DNA of 64,000 nucleotides, taken from the NCBI GenBank assembly GCA_018340805.1, contig JACMZG010001911.1:49652127-49716126 (forward strand). Reading direction: 5' to 3'. Source of the stretch: Microvelia longipes. Lineage: Eukaryota; Arthropoda; Insecta; Hemiptera; Veliidae. The translations under genes were made by a program, and so were the position numbers. Below the pieces are notes generated by a model, which searched no databases, had not been told where the DNA came from, and was given only the letters and a program-made list of their open reading frames with translations. This document shows, piece by piece, positions 47,361-60,517 of this stretch (positions are counted from its first letter, which is position 1; every line of letters starts with the position of its first letter).

Positions 47361-47605
47361 ATCAGTGTTATTTTATTGTATTGCTTTTTATTCTAGTATT
47401 GTATGCTTTTTATGCACTGATGATGATCTGTTAAGATTGAAAGCTGGTTATGTCAAATATAATATCATTAGTGGAGAGACTCTGATTTATTTCATTATAG
47501 AATATAAATTTGCCACTTTCAGATGGATCTATATATTATGGATAAAATATAGATCTCAGATGGATAGACATTTGGTTATGGTAATATTCACATCAAACGT
47601 TTATT

Positions 47606-47663
47606 GGTAATGGCAAGATGAGAGGGAGGGACCCCCCCCCCTCAATCTCATCTTGACATTACC
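47606..47663. repeat. 18-bp inverted repeat around a G/C run
   Basis: GGTAATGGCAAGATGAGA and GGTAATGTCAAGATGAGA (complement) differ at one position and enclose GGGAGGGACCCCCCCCCCTC-like sequence. It follows the Penelope-like frame directly. Confidence 0.75.
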
Positions 47664-47689
47664 TGTAATAAAACAAATAGCATGCGGCC

Positions 47690-48080
47690 TCGGTTCTAGG
47701 AGCCGCTTCTCAGCCACATGATTGTTGACTTATCTCAGTTTGTCATATTATTAGTTTATATAAGTGGGATATTGCGTAAGATATACTCGTACAATAAAAG
47801 CAAATTTATTAGTCAAAACACGTGATTTATTTACATTATGTGTTATATGTCAATCAATAAAACCAGAACTAATACTGTTATTAAATTTTAAACTCCATTA
47901 ATGTTTTAATGGAGTTTTACTATACATAATAGTTACATTTGTATAACATTTTAGCACGATCAGAAAATTTTTGGAAACATTCAGCCAATGTTGACTTATT
48001 CACATGTCGTACAATAAAAGTTATTAGTTGATTTATTTACATTATGTGTTATATGTCAATCAATAAAACCAGAACCTGAA
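47690..48080 (+). repeat. Direct repeat pair, ~65-bp near-identical core
   Basis: ATTTATTTACATTATGTGTT + ATATGTCAATCAATAAAACC occurs at about 47825-47870 and 48025-48072. Weaker similarity (CACATG, GTTGACTTAT, CGTACAATAAAAG) extends upstream of both, giving a unit of about 200 bp. Confidence 0.7.
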
Positions 48081-48159
48081 TGTAGTTACATTTGGCACGA
48101 TCGAACCTCTATGAAAAAGTCATTACAGTATGTTAAGACAATGTCGATTTTTGTACCAA

Positions 48160-48375
48160 TTTTTATTTCGATCCGAGAAATCGTTCGAAAATTACACTAG
48201 GACACACATACATAAAAAATGTTATCTATAGCAAGATTAAAACCACTCACAACTTCATAAAAATGCCTGAAATGGATAATTATGACGAAACGTTGGTTTT
48301 AGAGTTTTAGGGTGAACGCAATTCTTTTCCTTATACCTAGTATAAGGAAGTTGGTAAGAAAAAGTAAAAATATTG
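48160..48375 (-). repeat. Inverted partial copy of the foldback family
   Basis: CCTGAAATGGATAATTATGA and GGAAGTTGGTAAGAAAAAGT are decayed complements of the family arm, including the terminal TACTTTTT..CCTTAT words. Confidence 0.4.
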
Positions 48376-49918
48376 CTCACTGCTTTGTTCAAAAACAGTA
48401 CTTTTCACTTCGCTTTGCTCATATTATAGGTATTCAATTTATGAACTAATAATGCCCCGTCATCAACTTATAAAATAAATGTTTGTAAATAGCTTTAACT
48501 AATTGTAGATCTAATATCATTATCTTATAAAAAAAAGGTATTAATGCTAATAAATGGTATTGGTTAATATTATAAATTAAAAAAATATCTGTGGAGTCCG
48601 ACAGGGTTTTCGTCAACGGATCATTTAATATTTCCTTTAAAAAACATCATTAACGAGTATAAAATTAAACTAATTCGCTCTTAATAACAAATATAGGCAT
48701 TAAAATATTGAATAATTATAAGAAAATTTTAGAAATAAATTAATATTCTAACTAGAAGGCTAGTTAAACTGGTTGTCCGTTATGAAATAAAAACTTCTTA
48801 TTTGACTATTTATTGATGATGTAATTTCTATTTGGTCTGGGCCAAGGAACAAGGTTACAAAATGGAACAAGCCTAACCCACCGTATTTCATAGATGACGC
48901 AATTATCAATTTTCACTTTTTTCTTCCACGATAAAGTTATTATTTTACTAATACAACACAAAAAACGAATTAATTCACTCCTAACTATATAAAAGCTATA
49001 ATAATAGGGTTTGAAGTGGAAATAGATAGATTTTTTAAGTAAATACATGCTTTAAATGGAATGAATAATTACAAATCAAGTTTAGGGCTTAAGGGTATAA
49101 TCTTTGAGTCAAGCATACAAGTAAGAAGTCGATGTGCTTCGTTTAAGTGGGTGATGAAAACGACCACACTTATAGAAGTTTAAAATTACATAGTATTTGA
49201 AAAATTATATAAAAAAATTTTACTTTAAATTATTTTATTAACTTTCATTTCTTAAATTTTTATTTTCTTTCTTTTCTTTTTCACTATTTAATCTCTAAAT
49301 AAGAGGAAGCATTGTCATGGAAAAATATCTCACCTAAATTTGTTTAATGCCTACATTTAAAACATTGTGACTAAAGTATATGAACAATATTCTGGATGTG
49401 TGCCGCAATTTTGTTCGTTTAGATTGATACATTTTGATGAAAATCAGCTCAAAAATTGTTTCTTTTTATTTTATCCCTAGTTAGTTTTTTCCGTTCACTT
49501 ATAAAGGAATTATATGAACGGTATTAGCTATAATACCGTTAACTAATAATATATTTGTGGGGTCATCACATCAAACGTCTGCATTTTTGTTTGTTATAGG
49601 TATATAATTTTTTAATGTTTTAATATGTAATGTGTTTTTAATGTGTAATTTTATAATATTTTGTACAAACTTGAATGATGTGAATAAATAATTTATTATT
49701 ATTTTATCGCTACTAATGTCATAGTTATCACTACTCCAGCGTCTCTTGCGTTAATAGGGATCAACGAAAAACGGTATCTCGACAAGATTCTACTTTAAGG
49801 TCATTTTAGGGTGACAGCTAATATTAAACTGCCGAAGTACCACAGCCTTGGTGTCAGGCGTGTAGATCTGTTACGATCCATGAGTATTTAATCTTGAATA
49901 TTATAATATAAATAAACA
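48376..49918. other. AT-rich, nothing recognised
   Basis: No frame with known motifs; the 80-residue minus frame at 48806-49048 has no support. Confidence 0.5.
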
Positions 49919-49926
49919 GCATATTT

Positions 49927-50544
49927 ACGGGCGGACTAGCTATTTGGGCGAGGGCGGCAGCCCTCCTTGGGCCTCTCAGCCAAAAATAAACTTAAAAAAA
50001 AAACAACGAAAATTAAAAAAAAAAATGATTAAGATACTTATTAATTGATATATTCATTACACAAGAGTCAGAGGGGTAAGTTAGGCCCTAGGGAAAAATG
50101 TTTTTTAAGTACTTAAAAATATTCTCAATTTGTTACATAAATTTATGTCCTTTAAAGCCCCCATTATTTACACTTAATGGTCTCAAACAGAAGACTAGGG
50201 CCTCAAGGTGCCCTTAACATACTTGATCAGTGCTCAAGTATGTATACAAGATTAAAAATAAAAAAGTTTAGTTAAAAATTTGTTTAGTTTAAATAAATAA
50301 ACTTAAGTTTTACTTATTTATTTTATTTAGTCAAGTTTACTTTAACTTATTTAAATAAAATAATATTTGATTTAATTTTATCAATTCAAAATAAATTAAA
50401 TTAAGCTTGGTATAAACTACTCTAGTTAATACTAGACCTCTCTAAGAAGCATATAGGACCCCCCCATTACGTCCCTTGAGAAGTAGGTTTGGGCCCTTTT
50501 TGGCCAAACCCTCCTTAGGCCTTTTCGTCTCAGTCCGCTACTGA
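49927..50544. mobile_element. 618-bp hAT-type non-autonomous element
   Basis: An 8-bp direct repeat GCATATTT flanks it (49919-49926, 50545-50552), the size made by hAT transposases. The right end reads inward TCAGTAGCGGACTGAGAC, a typical hAT CAG-start terminus. The left end reads ACGGGCGGACTAGC, sharing GCGGACT. The interior is AT-rich and non-coding, with GGGCC-containing subterminal stretches at both ends. It interrupts the first unit of the tandem repeat that follows. Confidence 0.75.
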
Positions 50545-50800
50545 GCATATTTCTTTTAATGCTTTTTCATATTATTTTTTTTGTAAAGCAGCATATTTCT
50601 TTCAATGCTTATACGTATTATTTTTTTGTTAGATACTCATTTAATTTCATCATAATGCAGCACACTTATTTTAATGCTTATTTGTATTATTATTATTTTT
50701 TTGTTGGATACTCATTCAATTTTATTACAAAGCAGCATATTTCTTTTAATGATTATACGTATTATTTTTTTGTTAGTTACTCATTTAATTTTATTTAGTA
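50545..50800 (+). repeat. Tandem repeat, ~70-bp unit, about 3.7 copies
   Basis: Units start GCATATTTCTTT near 50545, 50590, 50658 and 50733 and contain TTAATGCTTATACGTATTAT, a T run, and ACTCATTTAATTTTATTA. The first unit is shortened. The hAT element sits at its left end, duplicating GCATATTT. The plus-strand frames here are artefacts. Confidence 0.8.
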
Positions 50801-52327
50801 GGATTATTTCTTTCTTTCCTTTTAACCGTAGATCATCAGATAGTAAATTTCTTTAAAAATGATTTAAACATGTTTCGAGTGGGTTGCTAAAATTTATAAA
50901 ATATTTCTTTTAGTTTATTTTTATCGAGTTTAAAATCAGCAAAAGTTTAGGTACCAATGCGATGGTAGTGGCATGTTATTTCGCCCCTAGTCATCTCGAA
51001 TAAAGGTTTTAATCGATATTATAATATTGTAATCACGATCAATGTTCACAATCTTCTGGTTTCGTTATAGATTCTTGTTTACAATCTAATCTGATAAAAA
51101 TAACAATATTGGAAGATAGGGAGTAATGTTATGTACCTAAATCACGAACAATTTTTAGCTTAATAGCTTAAACTTTTTTGCAAAAGAAAGTTAAATTATG
51201 TTAGAATTGTGTGCAAAAGACAACAATAATCGACTTGTTTTTGAATTCTCCCGGTTGTTGGCAATGGTGGTGGATTTTTCTGTCTTTCAATTCAAAAGTG
51301 GATTTTAGAGGTCTTATCTCAAATAACTTAATTTGCTGGCCTCCTTCCAAGGGGAAGAGTAACCCCTACAAAATTGGTGGAAACTTAGGGACTTTTCCAA
51401 TGACACTCCCCTCTTGAATGACTCAGTACAAATTTTAAAAATCATAAAGCAGAAGAAATCCGATGTGATAAATCCTTACCCGATTTTTTATTTTTTATTG
51501 ATAATTTGCGGATTGTCTTGTAATTGAACTCTGAATCCCCCGGTTGGTAGGACTTATGTTGGTCTGTGGTAGTTAAAAAGGAAGGAGGAAAGACCAAAAG
51601 TCCTGCTAAAAGGTGCGTATTGTTTGGTGGTATATGGGAAGTTTTTATTACTTTTTGTCACCACTGATCCACCGCAAAGAAGAGATAAGTGAGGTCAGTG
51701 AAGTCCCAAAGTTGCCGCTAATCGTTGAGGCTGACAAACGTTGGTCCGCGAGGAAACTCCTCTAAAATGTACCATTGAATTGAAAGATAGATAAAATTCA
51801 CTGCGTCACGTAATTCCACCCTCCAGTGAGCTAGAGGCGAATTAAATGATCAGCTGTAGTAAAAATAGCTGTTAAGGAACTTTATATAAAAGTGGCACTT
51901 TTGTATAAAGTGTTTGTAGATTTGTGCCAGTCAATATTTTACACTATTTTACCTGGTCAATGGCAATTTTTCTAGATATAATTCAATTATGGATTCAATT
52001 AGCCCTGTAGTTTAGCTAAATAGTTTTTATATTAACTGGACTCAACAATTGTCATCACATAATTGGTAAGGACGGCACCAAAGCACGTTATTGGACCAAT
52101 AACGTTTTGGGGAAAATGCCTGTCGCTTTGATTAAATGGAGTAAAAGCTAATTAAGACTTCCTATAAGTCTTTAAATAGGGTCCATGGACTTATTTGTGG
52201 AAAATAAGCCTTTAATTGTTAGAAGACATACTTAGGGCAAACGTAAGGCATACTTAGACTAAAAACAAGTAATCTTGTAGCAAATGGCAAAAATGATTAG
52301 AAAAACTGTAAGTTTTAATATACTTAC
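50801..52327. other. Candidate BBS9 intron 1, no exon seen
   Basis: 51220-51420 and 51540-51850 are GC-richer and were read on both strands for a second BBS9 exon without success. A fragment of the foldback family is at 51478-51540. Confidence 0.45.
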
Positions 52328-52593
52328 GAAACAAATTTTCCGACGACTATCTGAAGAATTGGTTGATGTAGCTGAACTTCGAGAAGTAAATCAGTTGGTT
52401 TATAAGATAATCCGTCCTCTGTAGATCTGTCTGTAAGTGGCGTATAGACTCTAAGTACGCCACTATGACTGCCGATAAGAACATCTTCAGTTCCGCTGTC
52501 TCGAAGATCTGCCACAACCAGTGATGATGTGTCGAAACCTTCCTGGTCTCCGCACTGAGTGGACCAGGCTTCGTGGACCCGGAATAGTGACAT
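52328..52593 (-). CDS. BBS9: First coding exon of BBS9 (PTHB1), BBSome subunit
   Basis: The exon encodes the N-terminus of BBS9/PTHB1, a beta-propeller subunit of the BBSome, the complex that carries membrane proteins into and out of cilia. The translation starts MSLFRVHEAWST and contains the acidic GDQEGFD segment, LVVADL, a first propeller strand (IGSHSGVLRVYTP), LLLEVQLHQPILQI and the family hallmark VGKFVS. These match the order and spacing of the N-terminus of animal BBS9 as I know it. The start ATG (52593-52591) gives exactly the family's MSLF start. The exon ends inside the serine codon (TC) at a GTAAGTA donor on the minus strand, 52327 downward, so it leaves in phase 2. The exon has no frameshift or stop and is probably functional. 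The next exon should lie at lower coordinates on the minus strand. I looked for the following LAVLHPRKL-type segment and did not find it. The overlapping frame that starts at 52604 is a shadow. Confidence 0.9.
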
Positions 52594-52599
52594 AGCCTC

Positions 52600-52623
52600 A
52601 TCACCTCTTTATTGTGAGGTGAT
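52600..52623 (-). promoter_or_regulatory. Stem-loop just 5' of the BBS9 start codon
   Basis: A perfect 8-bp inverted repeat (ATCACCTC / GAGGTGAT, 8-nt loop) ends six bases before the BBS9 ATG on the coding strand. In the mRNA it would form a short hairpin in the 5' UTR next to the start codon. A role in start selection or translation is inference only, and chance is possible. Confidence 0.35.
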
Positions 52624-53081
52624 AAATATTTTTTATGAATGTCCTCTAAAATTTAATTTTAAATTCAACTTAACCTAAGAACAGGTCCTTTTCAGCAACT
52701 ATTGCTGAAATGACCAAGTAATAAGTTGCTTAAGTATAAAGACTTTACTATATTTTTATAGGATTATATGACTAATAAACATAAATTATAACACACTTAA
52801 TCACAACTTTGAAACACATTAATTGTATTAAAATATTTTAAATCAATTTATATATAAGTTCGCCTCTATTTAAAATAAAAAAATATTTTAGAAACATTGT
52901 TAGTATGACAAAATAAATTATTAATTGATATTATTATTCACACATAATATAAGTTAATGATTGCGCCAACGTATAAATCAGATATATCTTTTTGTTTAGA
53001 AATGTAAGTTTATGAGTTTAGAAGTTTGTGTTTATTGAGTGAAAAGTGTTGTTACATTAATAGGGATAAAGGGGGGGGGGG

Positions 53082-53310
53082 GGTCCGATGGTGCAATGAT
53101 TAGCACGTGCACCTGCCACCCAGACAGTCCGGGTTCGATTCCGGTCGGGAACCCTAGGATTTTTATGCGAGGTATGGAAATCCTTTCACATGCCCTCCTT
53201 CAAAAGAGACGTTATGGCAGTGGTTTCGAGCCTGTGCGACGTCAGGTACTCGTAAAAGATCCCTAACCCTAAGTGAACTTGGGTTGAGACAATATTTAGG
53301 ACCCTCAATA
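53082..53310 (+). mobile_element. tRNA-Gly-derived SINE
   Basis: The head 53082-53153 looks like a decayed tRNA-Gly(GCC). It has an A-box-like TGGTGCAATGATTAGCACG, an anticodon loop CTGCCAC, and a perfect B box GGTTCGATTCC at 53132-53142. The anticodon stem no longer pairs and the T stem is short one base, so it is not a working tRNA. A non-tRNA body follows (AAATCCTTTCACATGCCCTC, GATCCCTAACCCTAAGTGAA). A G run at 53071-53083 precedes it. It lies about 490 bp upstream of the BBS9 start, in the opposite orientation. The 3' end is a guess. Confidence 0.65.
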
Positions 53311-53339
53311 GTAGTCTATATTAAATATATATGTTTCTG

Positions 53340-53580
53340 CCTCATGGTTTCGAGAGCAGGAAAGCCTGGTCTAGCAGTAGGGCACGTGTTGTTTCCAGTG
53401 AAAGCAACAACACGAAAAAAAGTCACGGCTCTTCTGAAGATTAGACGTAAAATAACTGCACTAGGACTAGATACGGTAGAACACTATCTTCTTTCTAAGG
53501 GAGTCAGCAAAAAAGGGGGCAACAACGCGGTCTACTTGCTAGGTGAACCTCTCCCTAATTACTATCCCTAATAGGGATAG
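53340..53580 (+). other. GC-richer stretch after the SINE, unknown
   Basis: The plus frame 53284-53571 reads through a basic segment (ATTRKKVTALLKIRRKITAL) to GNNAVYLLGEPLPNYYP and stops. No domain is recognisable. A short palindrome (CTATCCCTAATAGGGATAG) follows at about 53563-53581. It may be more of a retroposon body. Confidence 0.3.
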
Positions 53581-54546
53581 GAGCTAGTACAGTGTGTCTG
53601 ACTTCGGGGAGGACAAAAATTGGTTAGTGGGTAACTATACCTATATATGTTTTATAGCTCTTAATTGTTTTAGCGAGGTCTCATTATAAAAATGACCCTT
53701 ATAAGATTGTTCGGATGACGGAATTAATGAGGAATTCATTCTGAAACGATTTTATTTGACTACGGCTCTGCAGTTTAAAAATTTAGTTTTTAATTGTGTT
53801 TAATTTTAATATTGTTATTGCTTTAACTTGGTCTAAAACACTTTCTCTACTAAGTCATGGCTCAACTATAAAACACAAATAATAAATCATACTTTTGTAA
53901 GATCAATGTCATAATTATATTTAAATTATTACAATAAAGAATAGAATAAGTTTTAAATCTCTTCTTAAATATTGTGTCTATTTAATAAATAATATAGTTA
54001 TGTTAGATTAATCTATTAACTATTTTTTAAACGTGAAAGGATAGATTTTAGAAGAAATGTGTTCAAGTATAGCACATTTGTTTAAACCTACGTGATAATA
54101 GATATTTTTAATTTTGTTTTATTTCTTAAATTTTTGAATTAATTTGATTGTTATTTACTTAAATATATGTTTAGTCTTATATTTGCTATCTATGGACTTT
54201 TTTTTAAAAAATTTCAAAAAAATATTGAATTTTCAAGTTGATTACTATTTCATATGCAATTTATTTTCAATCTTCGGAAGAAAGTAAAAATAATACGTAA
54301 AATTCTAAGAATTTAAACGTAAAATAAAAACTAAGATTATTTAAACTCTGACCTTGTGGTCAGAGTTTAAAGTAGTTTTAAAAAATATGTTTGTTAAAAA
54401 CTGCATCTATTGGTCTTTCATTAATCACTTTAATCTGTCTATTATTGCCAGATTTTTATTGTAATGTATGTAAACTTTACTTACGACTTTTAGCGAATTT
54501 TCTTTGTAAAAATTAGCTAAATCACAAACATATGTTTTGAAAAACA
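53581..54546. other. AT-rich, nothing recognised
   Basis: A worn copy of the dispersed ATGACCCTTATAAG motif is at 53692. TAAACTCTGACC-TTGT-GGTCAGAGTTTA near 54343-54370 is a perfect 12-bp hairpin. Confidence 0.5.
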
Positions 54547-54562
54547 ATATAATATATATATA

Positions 54563-54650
<88 letters not shown>
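54547..54650. repeat. (TA)n microsatellite
   Basis: TA repeats followed by CTGTGTGTGTGTATTTTCTAG. The flanks (54655-54715 and 54835-54915) include worn words of the foldback family in inverted orientation (ACACACACAC, AAGGATGTCTTAAAAATATC, CTGAAACG). Confidence 0.95.
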
Positions 54651-54652
<2 letters not shown>

Positions 54653-54915
54653 GTGTGTGTGTATTTTCTAGCGGATGTTTGTAAGCACTATTTTTGAACG
54701 AAGAAACCCTTAAGGCAGAGAATATAAAATAAATTTATTATTACTAAGTATTATATGAGATTAAATGCATGCATTACTTATAGTTGAATCTTAGCGATAG
54801 TTACATTAATTTTAGCAAGTGTAGAAGTAAATAACTGACACACACACACACGTTCAGACAAACAACTCAGTAAAACCCTTTAAGGATGTCTTAAAAATAT
54901 CTGAAACGAAAAAAG

Positions 54916-57214
<2,299 letters not shown>

Positions 57215-57312
57215 GGTATTTTCGTCTTAACGCCATCATCAGCTGGGCAGGGGGCAACAACCGACCTCTTAATGACAAACTAATATTAGTAAATGATACT
57301 GACTACAAATAT
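57215..57312 (-). repeat. Solo arm of the 43.9-kb hammerhead-like family
   Basis: On the minus strand: GTTGTTGCCCCCTGCC, then CAGCTGATGATGGCGTTAAG, then ACGAAAATACCC. The order and wording match the right arm at 44104-44246. Core CTGATGA is at 57243-57237 and GAAA follows stem II. There is no inverted partner. Confidence 0.5.
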
Positions 57313-57479
57313 GACATGAGGATTCAGCAATGATTTCTTTGTACAATACAAGCCCTAACAATAACAATTTCCTAGGATATATATGTCTTTACACAGGCTT
57401 TTCCGGACTTGGGCTCTGAAATTTTCTTGTCCTACTTTGATAAATTGTTACCGTATATGAGGGTGATCTGCCACTAAGG

Positions 57480-57730
57480 GAACAAACACTTCGAGAGTCA
57501 CAAAAAAATAGTCAATTTTTTAAATTGACATTGAAAAATCAAGTTCTTATGTTGTTTTTACTTCATAATATTTTCCTATTAACTTTGTGACATTACTCAG
57601 TCTTATTTTTATCTCACGAAAATTCTATATTTTTCCCCAAACTGCAACCGCGATTTTTATCAAAATCGCTCTAATGTTGGTATGCGCCGAGCTAAAACTT
57701 CCAGATTGCTTCTGGTATTATTAGATTTCT
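57480..57730 (+). repeat. 3' part of the dispersed foldback family
   Basis: GACATTACTCAGTCTTATTT, CCCCAAACTGC, ATTTTTATCAAAAT and the following words parallel 14390-14500. A shorter relative of the ACCCGATTTTTTATTTT segment is at 51478-51540. Confidence 0.45.
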
Positions 57731-59768
57731 TTTAGTGAAGAAAAAGTAAGTTTCTTAGCAAGATTTGCTGAGCAAATGCACAAAACCACTACGACAAATT
57801 AATGACAGAGCTGTTAGGGAAATACAAATAAGGAACGGGCGGCGCCCACGATATTAAATAAAGGGGATGACACACTACTTCCATTTGCCATACAACAAAA
57901 TGAAACTATAAAGAACAAAAATAGAGAAGAATCCATGTCAAAAACAAACTGCACATGGCTAGGTACGAACAGCGCAAGCTTTCAATCATTATATTATCTG
58001 TCCTAAATTTAGTGTCAAACTTTCGTCCTGATGGTTTTCTACTGTTTGCATATTGAGGAGGTTGAAACATATAATCTCGATTCGGTCAATTTACGTATGT
58101 GGTAAATGTGTTTTAATATTATTACAAGTTATGTGTTTGATTATAATCAAATTCATAATTCAATTAAATCCTTTATAAAGCATTCTCTTGTTTTCGACTC
58201 AAGAAATAAACGATTGAAAATCCATTTGAGTCGATAGTCGATTGAAGTCGATCCAAAGTCCGATTCAAATCGACTTAATTAGTTAAAATCGACTCGATTA
58301 AATCGACTTAAGTCGATTCGAGTCGAGTTGAATCGACTTAAGTTGACTCAAGTCGATACAACCCCACTCATAATAAATCCACTCTTTATCAACTGACTGA
58401 AAAAGTCAGTCTCTTCGACTTAATCGACTGAAAAAGTCGACTCGACACATCTCTAACAAACACCAACGGAAGACCTAAATCTTCAAGAAAATAACCGCGG
58501 AAGCCTACGCAGTTCAGAATACTAATTAGTTCAAAGTGATAAAAACACGCCTAGCCGCGTATCGGCACCTAGGCTAAAGACAATTATATTAAATTTTAAC
58601 TATTAGCATTACATAAATTTATATGCCTTAGTGATTAACTTCAATAAAAGAAGTTAAAAAAATCATAAAACTGCTTTTCTTAGATCCGATAGCAATACTT
58701 TCTAGAATTATTATTAATATTAAAAAGAAAAATATTGCACTAAAATTATACCTTTCGACTTATTAATTTTTTATTTATTTTTTTTACTTTCAATTACAAA
58801 TTACTGTGTCCGATACTGCATTACAGCTATTAATAAAAATTATTATATAACTCATATCTCTGTAACTTAGCAACCTGTATTAAGACATAGATATCCCAAT
58901 AATTATTTTTTTTAAATTAACAAATCCCGTAAAATCAATTTTGCACCGTGCAAAATTAATAATTTTTTATTAATAATAATTCATTTATTTATTTTCTTAC
59001 TTAATTATGCGTTATTTTAGTTATAATTGTATATATTTATTTTTATATTTTATTATTAGTATATAAATACATTTATCATACGAATGTAATTATTATGTAA
59101 ATTGCATGACACTATATTTATAATTTATGTAGATCGTGAAATTTAATTTGATTTTAAGTACTTTACAAAATTAATTAGATTCTTTAAATATTTGGTGTCA
59201 AATTCGTGATTAAGGTATAATTTCATTTTAAATTACGGTTTTGATTTATGAAACACAAGTGCGATTGAGATTAATTACCCCCCTAAAACACGTTTTAAAA
59301 TTTACTTAAATTTGCTTCAAAACGTGAAATATTTATCTAAAAATATTTTATTTTCATCTATTTATATTTTATCTATAAAAAATTCTTGCGCACAGCTCCA
59401 CAATCCGGGCGAATTTTGCATTTTTAAAATGAGTGGTTTCTTGCTTATTAATTAAATTTTGTACACATTGGATAACCGGGGCATAACGTTTTTGTATAAT
59501 TTTTCGATTTTTTCAAAGAAAATGCACTTATTTAACCCTTATATTAACACTGTAGGACACAGCAATATTTGCACTAATTTGAAACTAAGTTTATGGTAAT
59601 TTTTAGCACATTCTCTTTTAAAAAAATAACATCCTGTGACATCTAATAAATAAACCGAAAACTTAAGTAAAATGGATTGATAAGCAAGAAAACGGGAATT
59701 TTAATAAAAATTTGCTTGACTTGCTGTCAATCGCACCAAAATTATTTTTAAATTATAGACTTAAATGA
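57731..59768. other. AT-rich apart from the TCGA cluster
   Basis: No coding frame recognised. GGGCGGCGCCC at about 57838-57848 is a short palindrome. Confidence 0.5.
58190..58450. repeat. Cluster of self-complementary TCGA words
   Basis: AAGTCGATT, AATCGACTT, GAGTCGA and TCGACTC recur at least twelve times in both orientations, without a fixed period. Almost every word is part of a small palindrome. Confidence 0.7.
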
Positions 59769-60517
59769 GACGATTAAAAAATATCACCGGTACCTAAAGT
59801 CGAACCTAGCATTGAGTGGTAATATTGATTCCGCAATATAGCGAGATATGGAAAGATCTCGGATAAAAGGAACGTTAAGGTCACTGTGGAGTGTTAGGTT
59901 TGATACGCAAAAAGGAGCATTTGTGATGGTTCGAAGGATTTTGGACTGTAGGACCTGGAGACGATTGGAGTTGGAAGGCTGGGTGCTGGGTGCTATACCC
60001 CATACTTCTAGACCATAGTCCCATACCGGTTTTAATACGACATTATAGATTGGAAGTTTATTACTTAGTGATAGCTTAGACTTACGGTCCAAAAGACGTG
60101 ACAGGAACTTGAAGCGTCGTGATACATCAGTACGTTTTGTCTTTGTGTGGTGTTGCCAATTCAAGCGTCTGTCAAGGTTTAGGCCAAGGTATAGGACACT
60201 AGAGGTTAAGGAATGAAAACCTGGTTTAGGGTGGCTGGAGGACAAGTGTCTATACGAAGAGCAAAAGTGACATGAACATTTTTCTTTTCATTTATCTATC
60301 CACCATTTCCTCGACCAGGGGTCAAGAAGGGAAAGATGGTACTGGGTATTATCAGAAGCGGTGATATGACTATTAGGGACATAAAGGATGGCCTTATCTT
60401 CTGCAAAGGTTCCAAGGATGGTGGATGGATGTTCTGGAATATCATGAGTATAAACGGAGTAAAAGATCGAGCCTAGGGTACTACCTTGTCGGACACCAAC
60501 TTTTTTGTCCATTTATT
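59769..60517 (-). mobile_element. Second Jockey-like LINE fragment (RT core and C-terminal domain)
   Basis: Minus-strand RT remnant related to the 36-38 kb LINE. The upstream part (60288-60512) reads KVGVRQGSTLGSIFY, then HDIPEHPSTILGTFAEDKAI, which is RT motif B followed by the catalytic box. The catalytic box is FAED, so one catalytic aspartate is lost. A stop and frameshift near 60245-60288 separate it from the C-terminal domain (59784-60245). That domain reads LNLDRRLNWQHHTKTKRTDV, SKLSLSNKLPIYN, YGLEVWG and LNVPFIRDLSISRYI. Compared with the 36-38 kb copy it lacks everything before motif B and the last part of ORF2 and the 3' UTR. No tail or target duplication was seen, so it is an internal fragment. 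Confidence 0.85.

Noticed and set aside
51211..51417. 68-residue plus frame near BBS9
   Set aside because: No recognisable motif, no splice context, wrong strand for BBS9.
53082..53153. Functional tRNA-Gly gene
   Set aside because: The B box is perfect, but the anticodon stem does not pair, the T stem is shortened and SINE-like body follows.
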